Translations under genes and position numbers: made by a program
Shown here: positions 26,379-64,000 of the stretch, in pieces
Position numbering within the stretch: position 1 is the stretch's first letter
Layout of the letters: each line of letters opens with the position of its first letter
Assembly: GCF_037042905.1 (NCBI RefSeq)
Contig: NC_087254.1
Coordinates: forward strand, 23,785,103 to 23,849,102
Direction: 5' to 3'
Origin: Lytechinus pictus
Lineage: Eukaryota; Echinodermata; Echinoidea; Temnopleuroida; Toxopneustidae
DNA: 64,000 bases
The notes under the pieces: generated by a model
Database searches by the model: none
The model's input: the letters and a program-made list of their open reading frames with translations, nothing else
Told to the model about the DNA's origin: nothing

Positions 26379-26975
26379 TTAAAGGGGAATGAAACCTTTG
26401 GAACAAGTAAGCTTCTGTCGAAACAGAAAAATCAAAGAATAAGAACAAAAAAAGTTTGAGAAAAATCGGACAAAAATAATGAGAAAGTTACGAGCATTTG
26501 TATATTGCAATCACTAATGCTATGGAGATCCTCCCATTGGCAATGTGATAAGGATGTGTGATGTCACATGTGAACAAATTTCCCTTTGATGGACTATAAA
26601 ATACCCCCAAAATGTCTCTTTTTGCTTTTTCTTATGGTTATACAAACTCTTTATCCATGATGTATTCTTTAAAAATCTGTATTACATGCCCTCCTATAGA
26701 AAGAACACATGATCTACTGATAGATGTGATAAAAGAGGCAGTTTAAGTGAAATATATACTAAAGTAATGAGGAGAGTTGTTCACAAGTGACATCACACAT
26801 ATTTGTCGCAATGCCAATGTGAAGATCTCCATAGCATTAGTGATCGCAATATTCAAATGCTCATAACTTTCTCATTATTTGTCCGATTTTTCTCAAACTT
26901 TCGTTGATCTGTTTCTTTGATTTTTCAGTTTTCACACAAGCTATCTTGTTCCCAAGGTTTCATTCTCCTAATTAA
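26379..26975. mobile_element. TTAA-type MITE (family B), copy 1
   Basis: Starts TTAAAGGGGAATGAAACC and ends GGTTTCATTCTCCTAATTAA. The inner arms CACTAATGCTATGGAGATC and GATCTCCATAGCATTAGTG are inverted copies. It is non-coding. It lies about 20 bp from a second member of the same family. Confidence 0.75.
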
Positions 26976-26993
26976 GGCAAATATAGCCATAGA

Positions 26994-27584
26994 TTAAAGG
27001 AGAATGAAACCCTTGAAACCAACTGAATCCATATCAAAGAGAAAATCAAAGAAACATATTGTTGAAAGTTTGAGGAAGATTGAATGAATAACAAGAAAGT
27101 TATGAGCATTTGAATATTGAGATCACTAATGCCATGTAGATCTTCCCATTGGCAATGCGACCAAGATCTGTGATGTCACACACGTACAACTCCCTCATTA
27201 CTTCAGTACTTATTTCACTTATATTCTCACTTTTATAGAGTCTATCACAAGGTGAGGTGTTCTCTTTATGAGAGGACAAGTACAGATGTTTTACAACATT
27301 ATATCATTGATGAATCGTTTGTCATATGATTAGAATGAGCAAAAAGAGATGTTTTGGGGTATATTTTCAGTGTCCAAAAGGGGTGAGTTGTTCATCTGTG
27401 ACATCATAGATCTTGGTCGCATTGCCATCGGGAGGATCTCCATAGCATTAGTGATCTCGACATTCAAATGCTCATAACTCTTCTATTGCTAGTCCTATTT
27501 TACTCAAACTTTTGTTGATCTTATTCTTTGATTTTTCTGCTTTCACAAAAGCTAACTTGCTCCAAGAGTTTCATTCTCCTTTAA
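26994..27584. mobile_element. TTAA-type MITE (family B), copy 2
   Basis: Begins TTAAAGGAGAATGAAACCC and ends GTTTCATTCTCCTTTAA. Internal inverted blocks match copy 1 (GATCACTAATGCCATGTAGA against CCATAGCATTAGTGATC). The two copies are adjacent and in series. Confidence 0.75.
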
Positions 27585-27780
27585 ACGATTTAAGCGACCA
27601 GGGGCGTGCGGTAAGCGCGTTTCCGTTTTACACCCTGGCGAAGGCATTTTCCGCAAAAATAGCCACAAAGCGACAATTGAAAAGTCTACACACGTCGCTG
27701 GTTGCAGCGTGCGACACAGGCGAGTCCAAATTGGGCGAGTCCCACACCACCGCATGCAATCTGGACAGTTACTGATCAGA
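27585..27780. repeat. Fragment shared with 31705-31760 (inverted)
   Basis: About 58 bp (27617-27673, containing CCGTTTTACACCCTGGCGAA) recurs as the reverse complement near 31705-31760 with only a few changes. It is GC-richer than its surroundings. Its parent element was not identified. Confidence 0.5.
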
Positions 27781-28039
27781 GCATAGAGTTCCTCGGCACT
27801 TCATGTACAGAGAGCAGTCATATGAGTGAAATCCGAACATGCTTTTGCAGTTACGTTTTTTTATGAATAGTTATGAAAAAGGTTTTTTTTTCTAAATATA
27901 AATTATTAACTAAATGAATAGAATGACAGACAAAATAAAAATAAACAGATACATATAATAGAAAGAAAATTGAAGTTTGATGGATTGATACACTTAGATG
28001 CCGAAAGATAGATATAGAAGACTGATAAATAGATAGAGA

Positions 28040-28048
28040 CATAGATAT

Positions 28049-28079
<31 letters not shown>

Positions 28080-28088
28080 TATAGAAAT

Positions 28089-28121
<33 letters not shown>

Positions 28122-28123
28122 TG

Positions 28124-28180
<57 letters not shown>

Positions 28181-28218
28181 CTAGATGGGGGAGAGAACTT
28201 GAGAGATGGAGAGATGTT

Positions 28219-28273
<55 letters not shown>

Positions 28274-28701
28274 TATGGACGGATAAAGAAAAATAGAGAG
28301 AGAGAAAAAAAGACAGACAGGTGGATAGATAGAGAGAGAAAGAGAGAGAGAGAGATAGAGAATCTGAGAGATAGATAGATGTTAGATAGATAGATAAAGA
28401 ATGAGAGAGACAGAGAAGAAAGACAAATTAACAGATAAATAGAAACTGTAGTTACATAGATAGCTAGATAAATTGATAGATAGAAGATAGATAGAGAGAA
28501 ATAGAGAAAGACAGACATATGGATAGATAGATAGAGGGGGGGGGGGGGAGAGAGATAGAGAATTTGAGAGATAGATAGATGTTAGATAGATATATAGATA
28601 GATAGAAAAATAGATAGATAAAGAATGAGAGAGACAGAGAAGATATACAAATTAACAGATAGATAGATACTGTAGTTACATAGATAGATAAATATAGATA
28701 G

Positions 28702-28746
<45 letters not shown>

Positions 28747-29060
28747 GGGGGAGAGAACTTGAGAGAGGGAGAGATGTTACAGATAGATATATATATATGG
28801 ACGGAAAAAGAGAAAGAGAGAAAACAAGACAGATGGATGGATAGATAGATAGATATAGAGGGAGAGAGATAGAGAGAGACAGATAGATGTTAGATAGATA
28901 AAGAATGAGAGAGACAGAGAAGATTAACAGATAGATAGATACTGTAGTTACATAGATAGATAGAGATAGAATTTGAGAGATAGATAAATAAATAGATAGA
29001 AGATAGATAGAGAGAGAAAAAGACAGACAGATGGATAGATAGAGAGAATTTGAGATATAT
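28040..29060. repeat. GATA/GAGA microsatellite block
   Basis: Roughly 1 kb of (TAGA)n and (GA)n tracts. Larger units such as ACAGATAGATAGATACTGTA and GAGAATTTGAGAGATAGATA are reiterated several times, showing higher-order duplication. Related remnants resume at 31190-31430. The long open frames on the minus strand (Ser-Ile-Tyr-Leu repeats) are artefacts of the repeat. Confidence 0.9.
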
Positions 29061-29190
29061 ATATATATATATATATGTATTGGATTTTATTGCAATAAAA
29101 ACTATCAAAATACAATCACAAGCAGTCAAAGACTGAAATAAGTGAATGTTTACATACAAATAGAATCATAACAAAATATAAAGTAAACAT

Positions 29191-29453
29191 TTTTTTTTAT
29201 ATTTAAGTTTTTATTGAAATAAATCATAACAATCACAATATTTACAAATGATTAGCATGATGAAAAAAGCATAAAATCATGAAAACATTACAATAAAAAA
29301 GAGGCAGATATAAGATTATAATTATCTAAAAGTTTTCAAGAGGGAGGCGCCGAGATAGAAACAAAAAAGACCGCCCTGAAGAACAGAAGCCAAATAAAAA
29401 AATCGGACTAGAATGAGGTCAGGCAGCTGAAGGTCCCCCGCCACAATTCTCTC
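29191..29453 (-). mobile_element. Truncated retroposed insertion with 17-bp target duplication
   Basis: AAATATAAAGTAAACAT occurs at 29174-29190 and again at 29454-29470. Read on the minus strand the insert ends with AATAAA and an A-rich tail, as expected for target-primed reverse transcription. The body was not recognised; it could be a 5'-truncated LINE or a processed transcript. Confidence 0.7.
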
Positions 29454-29727
29454 AAATATAAAGTAAACATTATAAATAAATATCAAATACAATACAAATT
29501 CATACAGATAAAAAAAAATGTATCATAAATAAATACAAAAGGCCAAAAGTAAAGTGTCACCAAAGAAGAAAAAAGCGGAATGAAAGATTAAGAAGAAAGA
29601 GGTGAGAAAAGGGAAAGAAATTGGGATAAGACAAAGAGAAGGGAAAGCAAGAGGTGGAATTTGAAAGAGAATAGGAGGCAACCTTCAGAAAAAAAACCTC
29701 ATTATGCAATACAAGACATTTAACAAT

Positions 29728-31078
29728 GCCCAGGACCAAAATCCAATTGAAACCAGTTGGAATTCCAACTGGTTTCAATTGGTTTCAATTGGTTTCAACT
29801 GGTTTCAATTGGTTTTAACTGGAATATAACAATTTCCAGTTGAAACCAATTGAAACCAGTTGGGCAACTGGAAATCCTAACCGGAACCCGTTGGGCAACT
29901 GGAAATCCTAACTGGAACCAGTTGGGTAACTGGAAATGACTTCCAACTGGAAATGATTTCTAACTGGAACCAGTTGGGTAACTGGAAATCCTAACTGGAA
30001 CCAGTTGGGTAACTGGAAATGACTTCCAACTGGAAATGATTTCTAACAGTGGAACCAGTTGGGTAACTGGAAATCCTAACTGGAACCAGTTGGGTAACTG
30101 GAAATTACTTCCAACTGGAAATGATTTCTAACTGGAACCAGTTGGGTAACTGGAAATCCTAACTGGAACCAGTTGGGTATACTGGAAATCCTAACTGGAA
30201 CCAGTTGGGTAACTGGAAATCCTAACTGGATCCAGTTGGGTAACTGGAAATGACTTCCAATTTGTTTCCAATTGGAAATTTTCCAGTTACCCAACTGGTT
30301 CCAATTGAAACCAGTTAATTTGCATATTATCTGCCAGTGTGCACAGATTAATGTTTTATGTGATTTCATCATCATTTAAAATGTATCTATTTAATTATTT
30401 TCTATTTCAAGTACCATACTTGTTTCAGATAAGTGTTTAGAATGCTTAGCAGTGAAAACCATGTTCATAAATGTCATAGATTATAATTAAAACAGATTAT
30501 AAGATAATTAGTACACCACTAACTGTTACCAAATTACATCAAATACAAATACATATATTTGAAGATCTTTCATGTGAAAGTCTATTTATCAATGCCCTTT
30601 ACATTGGTATTACAGACATATAGCACTGCTTCTTTGTTGGCATGAGCAATAGTTAGTGCAAAATCTAATTAATTTGTAACTAATTAAGTCATTCCAACTG
30701 GAAGTTCCAATTGGATCCGGTTGGAAACCAATTAGTTTCAACTGGTTCCAGTTGAAACCAGTTGCCTCCAATTGGTTTCAACTGGAACCAATTGAAACCA
30801 GTTACCTCCAATTGGATTCAACTGGTTTTAATAGGGAAATTGGAACAACTGGAAACAATTGAAACCAGTTGCCAACTGGTTGCTTAATTGTTTTCAACTG
30901 GAACCAATTGAAACCAATTGCCAACTGGTTCCAGTTGCCCAATTGGTTTTAACTGGAACCAGTTGGCAACTGGTTTTAATTGGTTCCAGTTGTTCCAATT
31001 TCCCTATTGAAACCAGTTGGCCAACTGGTTTCAATTGGTTTTGCTCTAATTGGTTTCAACTGGATTTTGGTCCTGGGT
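29728..31078. mobile_element. AACTGG foldback element with minisatellite arms
   Basis: The termini are inverted: CCCAGGACCAAAATCCAATT on the left and its complement at 31058-31077. Both arms consist of a short palindromic unit (AACTGGAACCAGTT, AATTGGTTTCAACTGG). The left arm also has a higher-order repeat containing GGGTAACTGGAAATCC. The centre (30310-30690) is unique AT-rich DNA without coding. Confidence 0.75.
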
Positions 31079-31924
31079 GGTAACAAGTAAATAAAGTAGT
31101 AATTGAATCAAATCGAGCACAAAAAAGGGAAAAGTAAAGCTGAGGAAATAGACTCCCGAAGGAAGTCAAAGCAGTGTTGATATTGCACATGACTAGATTA
31201 ACAGATGGATAGATAGAAATAAAAGAGAGACAGATGGATAGATAGAGAATTTGAGAGATAGATGTTAGATGGATAGATAGATAGACAGATAGATAGGTAG
31301 ATAGAGAATGAGAGAGACAGAGTAGATAGACAAATTAACAGATAGATATATCATGTAGTACCATAGATTGATTTATAACATAGATAGTGGATAGACAGAT
31401 ATGATAGATATAAGGATAGATATAATATGAAAAAAAGTAATTATGTGTTTTATTTTTCAATATTTTAGCTATCATGGCTATCATTCGTTTTCATTCATAT
31501 AAACGATCATGTGCGATAAAGTAAAAAAAAATCATGAAGCCAACGTATATAGTTCAGCGGAACAACCAAAATACAGAGACTGAAGCTTTTGGTCTGCTCA
31601 GCTGCATTTGCACGTATGTTCTGCGGATATCTTCGGTGCGGACTTTTGGATCGCGCGCCCAGCTGATTATGTAAACAAACGTAGACGTAGACTCTTCACT
31701 AGTCGCTTTGTGGCTATTTTTCCGGAAAATGCCTTCGCCAGGGTGTAAAACGGAAACGCGCGGGCGGCGCGCCATAGCGCCCGACCTAGCCTCTTGTCGA
31801 GGCCCTGTCGGCTGCTTTCCAAGCGAACATGGCGAAGCAAGGGAGAGAGCGAAGCAGAGCGGCGCCAGGACTATAGAAATCCCTCGCTTCGCTCGGGAAG
31901 CAGCCGCCAGGGTCCCGACAAGAG

Positions 31925-32343
31925 GCTACGCCCGAACGCGCACGATCAACGGCCGGAGGCTAGCAGAACAGGGAGGCATGTAATCGCGACCGTGCAATTT
32001 TTTCCCCTTCAAACAAAGCTGATTGTGGTCTAGCCCCATCTACGGTACGGTACGTTTAATTTTTGTTCTTGTTTTATTCTTTTTTTGTTTTGACAAGCTT
32101 ATAATGTAACTAATACCAAGTTGTTGTGTGTCCGGACGATCAGTTTTAGAAAGTCATTTGGAAAAAATACAAGCGAAGTTTCATCAATTTTTAGTACAAA
32201 ATGTTAGGAAATATTATAAAGAACAAAATAGAAGATGATTACAACAGTTATTGAATTCATATTTTTAATGTAATCCAAAGACAAAAAAGAACTTAGGCTT
32301 CAAAAATATGAAGTGTCAGGACACCCAACCCCCCATCCTACTA
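31925..32343. repeat. Left arm of the second inverted repeat
   Basis: Reverse complement of 36204-36635. Shared blocks include GGGAGGCATGTAATCGCGAC, GCTGATTGTGGTCTAGCCCC, ACGGTACGGTACG and CAACCCCCCATCCTACTAC. The partner arm lies just upstream of the SEC14L1-like start exon, so this may be an inverted copy of that gene's 5' flank. Confidence 0.8.
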
Positions 32344-34362
32344 CTTTCAGTTTTAGGGGGCAAAATCCCGAAGGGGGCACAATATTTTGACAGCGTGAGA
32401 TACCGAAGCGATCGAGCGGGAGAGGGTGTGGGACCCCCCACGGTAAGGACTTTGTGTAAAAATGGAGTATAAAAGTTGCGTTTCTAAGAACATTCAAAAA
32501 TAATTTTTTTGAGAATTAAACATAGAATTCACTACGAAAGACTGCTCATAATTTATGAGAACCTATATGAAATCTACGCGCAAAACGATCGCTTCGAAAT
32601 GTGGTTTTCATGTCTGATCAATTAAATTACGTATTACGCTTATATTGACTCAAAATACCAGAAATTACATTTTTCATGCGATATCCTTTCAGAAACATTT
32701 ATTTATGTACATTTACATACACGGACGACGCGATCGAGAGAACACAATTATCAAAAGTTTCAAGTAATTCCTGTCAGAACAATTAGAAATGTATTAGAAG
32801 AAGCGTAACAACAGAAACAAAAGAAATTCTAATGAATGTCTTAATTTTCAATTTCAAAATGTCATACTGTTCCGACGTGGCAGACGTCGATAAGCATGCA
32901 CTTAAATCCCCATTCTATGCAAATCATTTCTGACATCAGCATTGGAGATGGTTCCCTGATTATCTATGCATGGGCAATACGTTTCATATTTTGTAACTGG
33001 AGGAAAAAGAAATATGACAAGCTTAATTGTCTAACAATTAAAACTTTTCTGAAAATCATTAAAGTTTAAAACATTACTCGATTTATGTGTTTCCTTTTGC
33101 ATGTTTTGTATGCGCATGGCTGGGAAGCACTTTTGGATGACTCCTTCAAAATCTTCATTTTCTTTACATATTTTCTGGGGGAAATGTGACCATAACTAGG
33201 AAATGATGATTAGCTGCCTCTCGATCTGATTAGTAACAGGTAATGGGAAGGAGTTTTGGAATCTAAAATACAAAAGTGCTATAACGTATGAGCTGAAATA
33301 GCATTAGACAAAACGCCTGCCTATCATGCCAATGAAAAGGAATGGAGGAAAATACGGAGCTATAAAAATATCTTAAGATTTTTATAGTAGAGCAGTATAT
33401 ACTCTAACGCTTATTTTTCTTTTATATTCTTTATTTACATTTTTATTCATAGTTCGGATAATATGAGTCGGATCAAGTAGACACTTCCACAGATGATTTT
33501 ATTTTTTCATGCATACATGTGAACATTATCTCTAAGTTGCTTTCGAGTGGGATTCACCATTTTCACAAATTATGAATTATAATCCTCTACACATAATTAT
33601 TCTGTGTGTAATTTTCTGATAACATGTCTATATTGAGTTGAAATGACCTTGGTATTTTCTTTAGGGCACTGACTTGTTATCATTGTATTAACTCTATTTA
33701 TATTTAGTTGAAAATGAAATAATTGAAATAAGTTTTCATAATTTAAATCTATATCTTTATTAATCTATACTTACTATTTCAGGGATGACTTACACAGGCA
33801 ACAAGTATATGAAATATTGACGACCTCGAGATGTTATGGTTTCTGGGCTTGACAGCTATGACATATAGATTCCATATGTTGCTCGAGTATTCACGCGCGT
33901 TAGTGATATCGGGTCCGGTCTGAGCGTTTCTGGACGACCGCGCGTTTGTTAGCCGACAAAGCCAGCATGCATTGGTGAACCACTTACAATTTGCCATTCG
34001 GTTTTAGTCTGAAATGTATTCATTAAAAGGTTAAACGTTATCACACTGTAATAAGATGGAAAAGGGGCTTATCAAAGGTATGTTTCTCAGAGGGACATGT
34101 TCGTCATAAGACGCGAGGCTTACTATATGATATGTAATTGCCCCGAGTCAGGGGCGAAATTTTTTCATTTTTGACAATGGAAATGACAATTTGTAGGCAG
34201 AAAAGTGCCTTCATCGTTTAATTTTGTTCTTAAATAATTTATAATTTTTCTACTTTTAGGGGGGCACATTGGAGGGGGGCAAAATCTCGTTTTGCCCCCT
34301 GAAATTTTATTGGGGGGGGGGGGGCAAGTGCCCCCTGCCTCCCCCCGCTTCCGGCGCCCTTG
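32344..34362. other. Unclassified DNA between the arms, possibly one large insertion
   Basis: It opens with a GGGGGCAAAATCCCGAAGGG segment and closes with CCCCCCGCTTCCGGCGCCC, the GC-rich kind of end often seen on non-autonomous hAT elements. CTA triplets lie outside both ends. No matching inverted termini or coding frames were found, so element status is a guess. Confidence 0.3.
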
Positions 34363-34515
34363 ACTACTACGACTACTACAACTGCTATACTACTACCACT
34401 ACTACCACTACTACTACTGACTACTACGACTACTACTACACTACTTCTACTACTATATTAGCAGTCGTAGTAGTCGTAGTATAGTCGTAGTAGTAGTAGT
34501 AGTAATAGTCGTAGT
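34363..34515. repeat. Triplet repeat that switches from CTA to TAG
   Basis: CTA/TAC-type triplets run to about 34457, then TAG/GTA-type triplets continue, so the tract is itself an inverted repeat. It marks the likely centre of the second palindrome. Confidence 0.75.
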
Positions 34516-36021
34516 CAGTGGCGTAACTACGGGGGGGCATGGGGGGGCACGTGCCCCCCAATCGGCTGGCAAAAAAAAAAAAAAAAAAACGGGAGAAAAG
34601 GGATAAAAAGAGGGAGAAGAAAGAAACGTAGTGGGAAAGAAGAATTTATTGTACATTATAATGTTATATTATATTATATGTTGTGTTATATTACATAAGA
34701 ATTTTTTTTTTCATAACTTTATGAAACATAATGTGCTCAGGTCCTATTTGTTCATTATTCCTGGTACTAGCATTGTCTGTTTAACGAGATATACATGTAC
34801 AATCATGTTGTACCAAAACGTCCTGTTTTCAAGTCAATATGCACCAAATATATATCATCCTACTTCGAGTTATTATTGTTTTATGTAGTGACATATTCTT
34901 CTTTTCATGACTACTTAAAGTGATAGCCCCATTTTAAGGTCTGTATATAAAAAAAATCCTTGTTCGTGTTCGTGCTTACGTTCGAATTAGTGGATTGATG
35001 AGATTTGTCTGCTTTTCATGAATTCCTGAAATCGGTCCTTAAAATGTTTCTTTTTCTAATGTAAATATCAAAAAATTTCAGCTCGCGCTTCGCATCATTT
35101 GTTTAGTGAAATACGTATGGTCATAGTAGATTCCTACAAACAAGCCTTAGAATGCCCCTCTTCAGATCTGAATTTCCTATATTTTCAGCTCGCACTTTGC
35201 GCTACTGAGATGCGTATGATAATCATGATTACTATGACTACAAAAAGCTCTTCATGTGTTTGAATGTGATTCTAACAAAATCAGCAATCGCTTGGCACCC
35301 ACATTGGATGACTATGGTGAGATATGTATACTCTTAATGGATTCAGAAAAAGAAATAGTCCTTAAAATGTCCCTGTTTGGGGTCAATATATACAAAATTT
35401 TCAGCTCGCATCATTTTGTACGTGAAGTACGTATGGTCTTCGTAAATTCCTACAAACAAGCCTTAGAATGCTTCTCTTCAGGTCTGAATTTCCTAAATTT
35501 TTAGCTCGCGCTTCGTGCTCGCAATATTTGATTAGTGAGATGCGTATTTTAATCATGATTACAATGACTACAAAAGGTGTTTCATGTTTTCTAACAAAAT
35601 CAGCAAGCGCTTGGCACTCAAATTAGATGAGTATGGTGAGATATGTATTCTCTTATTTGATTTCTAAAAAATAGTCCTTAAACTGTCTCTGTTTGGGGTC
35701 AATAAAAACAAAAATTTCAGCTCGCGCTTCGCGCTTGCATTGTTTGTTTAGCGAGACAGAAACGTATTTTTTAAATTTTATTTAATAGCTTATTTTTACC
35801 CTTTTTAGATATGAATTTCAAAAATTTTCAGCTCGCGCTTCGCATCATTTGATCAGTGAGATACATTACATATCCGTTTAATGGCACAGTCCTTAAAATG
35901 TCTCTATATAAGGTCAATAGGCCTATACCTGGTAATTGAGCGCGCTTTGCGCGCTCACTGAGCGACTCAAAATTTTTGCTGGTGCCCCCCCCCCAATGCC
36001 GTGACCCACGGTACGCCATTG
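34516..36021. mobile_element. Non-autonomous hAT-like element, 1.5 kb
   Basis: The terminal repeats are CAGTGGCGTA and, inverted, TACGCCATTG. The 8-bp duplication GTCGTAGT lies at 34508-34515 and 36022-36029. Inside, segments containing TTTTCAGCTCGCGCTTCGC, TGAGATGCGTAT and AATCAGCAAGCGCTTGGCAC are repeated about three to five times between 35080 and 35960. No transposase remains. Confidence 0.82.
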
Positions 36022-36024
36022 GTC

Positions 36025-36056
<32 letters not shown>

Positions 36057-36063
36057 CGTCGTC

Positions 36064-36113
<50 letters not shown>

Positions 36114-36150
36114 TGTAGTAGTAGTAGTAGTAGTAGTAGTGGTCGTCGTC

Positions 36151-36197
<47 letters not shown>

Positions 36198-36209
36198 TGT
36201 AGTAGTAGG
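36022..36209 (+). repeat. (GTA)n microsatellite
   Basis: About 180 bp of TAG/GTA triplets with GTCGTCGTC interruptions. The long poly-Ser, poly-Val and poly-Thr frames across it are repeat artefacts. Confidence 0.95.
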
Positions 36210-36635
36210 ATGGGGGGTCGGGTGTCCAGACACTTCATATTTTTTAAGCCTAGTTCTTTTTTGTCTTTAATTGGATTACATTAAAAAAATATGAATTCAA
36301 TAGTTGTAATCATCTTCTATTTGGTTCTTTATAATATTTCCTAACATTTTGTGCTAAAAATTGATGAAACTTCGCATGTAATTTTTTCCAAATGACTTTC
36401 TAAAATTGATCGTCCAGACACACAACAACTGGGCGGGCAACTGGTATAATTACATTATAAGCTTGTCAAAAAAAAAGAAGCAAGAACAAAAATTAAACGT
36501 ACCGTACCGTAGATGGGGCTAGACCACAATCAGCTTCATGTTTGAATGGGAAAGAATTGCACAGTCGCGATTACGTGCCTCCCTGTTCTGCATGCAAGCC
36601 TCCGGCCGTTCGTGCGACGTGGTCGGGCGCGGCCC
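36204..36635. repeat. Right arm of the second inverted repeat, 5' flank of the SEC14L1-like gene
   Basis: Pairs with 31925-32343. It is moderately GC-rich toward its right side (CTCCGGCCGTTCGTGCGAC) and ends about 135 bp before the coding start, so it may include promoter or 5' UTR. No TATA box was assigned. Confidence 0.75.
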
Positions 36636-36768
36636 CTCCATAGTTGTGGGGGAGTAGCGTGTAAGCAATTCGCTCAGTTCATTGCTGGTGCTTTGCTTCG
36701 GAGGCAGAATCTGAGTGCCGGTGATGCCATTTTTCAAATGTCTGTACACACATTTCAATTAATACAGG

Positions 36769-63617
<26,849 letters not shown>

Positions 63618-63923
63618 CTCCAAAAGTTACATTGGTTGCCAATCCGGAAGCATATAGAATTTAAAATACTTCTTCTCACTTGGAAAGTGTTAAATGGTTT
63701 GGCACCAACATATCTACAAGACCTTGTCATGCCTTATACACCAGCTCGTAGCCTAAGATCATCACACCAGCAACTTCTTAAGACTCCCAAGACACGTGTA
63801 GCATATGGTGCGCGAGCTTTCTCTGCCTCAGCACCTTCTCTCTGGAATAATTTGCCGTTATATTTAAGAATGATACCATCACTGGAGACCTTCAAATCTA
63901 AACTGAAGTCTTATCTTTTCTAA
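63618..63923 (+). pseudogene. C-terminal fragment of a LINE reverse transcriptase (CR1/L2-like)
   Basis: Frame KLHWLPIRKHIEFKILLLTW, then LNGLAPTYLQDLVMPYTPAR, SLRSS, ARAFSASAPSLWNNLP and FKSKLKSYLF with a stop at 63921-63923. This is the standard end of non-LTR ORF2 proteins. The upstream polymerase core is absent, so it is 5'-truncated. Confidence 0.85.
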
Positions 63924-64000
63924 CAGTATTAGTTATTGGCACTTTGACACTCATCCAAACTTTCTTTCTTTTCTTGTGCGCCTCGGAATAGAATATTTCT

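Noticed and set aside
27994-29159. Long minus-strand open frames rich in Ser, Ile, Tyr and Leu
   Set aside because: They are translations of the GATA/GAGA microsatellite, with no start context, splice sites or family resemblance.
31554-31983. Small basic frames on both strands near 31708 (MPSPGCKTETR on plus)
   Set aside because: The start faintly recalls THAP proteins, but no C2CH spacing follows. The sequence is partly shared with 27617-27673, so it is more likely a repeat.
35828-36284. Poly-Ser, poly-Val, poly-Thr and poly-Leu frames
   Set aside because: All six frames are open because the DNA is a pure GTA/TAG triplet repeat.

Overview
The window is eukaryotic nuclear DNA. It has spliced genes with consensus introns, long introns packed with transposons, and no operons. 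The gene families (monoamine oxidase, HGS/Hrs, SEC14L1), the many short foldback elements, and a tRNA-headed SINE suggest a marine deuterostome invertebrate, most likely an echinoderm such as a sea urchin. The species is an inference; I could not run a search.

Layout. (1) Positions 1-16295 form a huge imperfect palindrome. The left arm (1-9030) and right arm (9095-16295) are reverse complements around a 64-bp CTA-type triplet repeat. Each arm carries the 5' exons of a flavin monoamine oxidase gene, so two copies lie head to head. The right copy is complete (11 exons, 13413-20539, 539 codons) and runs past the arm. The left copy shows exons 1-5 and part of exon 6 (3783 down to 1) and leaves the window. 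By hand count the arms differ at about 26 of 675 bases in exons 1-5 and carry different transposon insertions, with empty sites visible in the opposite arm. (2) 20540-24775 is the gene's 3' flank and mostly featureless AT-rich DNA with one small MITE. (3) 24776-25501 (minus) is the Gln/Pro-rich last exon of an HGS/Hrs gene ending in a clathrin-box-like LISFE. It is broken by two in-frame TAA codons and no upstream HGS exon was recognised. (4) 25502-36210 is repeat-dominated: two TTAA MITEs, a long GATA-type microsatellite, a retroposed insertion with 17-bp target duplications, an AACTGG foldback element, and a second inverted repeat (31925-32343 against 36204-36635) around triplet repeats, one of them holding a hAT-like element with an 8-bp target duplication. 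(5) 36769 to the right edge is the 5' part of a SEC14L1-like gene. Four phase-0 coding exons (36769, 51234, 53504, 62442) encode the first 158 residues, the PRELI/MSF1 domain. Its introns of about 14.4, 2.1 and 8.8 kb are full of foldback elements, MITEs, SINEs and LINE tails.

The three genes do not form a pathway: they cover amine oxidation at the outer mitochondrial membrane, endosomal sorting, and lipid-binding/transport. The most notable content is structural: the head-to-head palindrome, the second palindrome that also has triplet repeats at its centre, the same-site insertion of different elements, and a transposable element whose tandem core repeats a consensus nuclear-receptor DR1 motif. 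I did not find a convincing new defence, toxin or enzymatic system.
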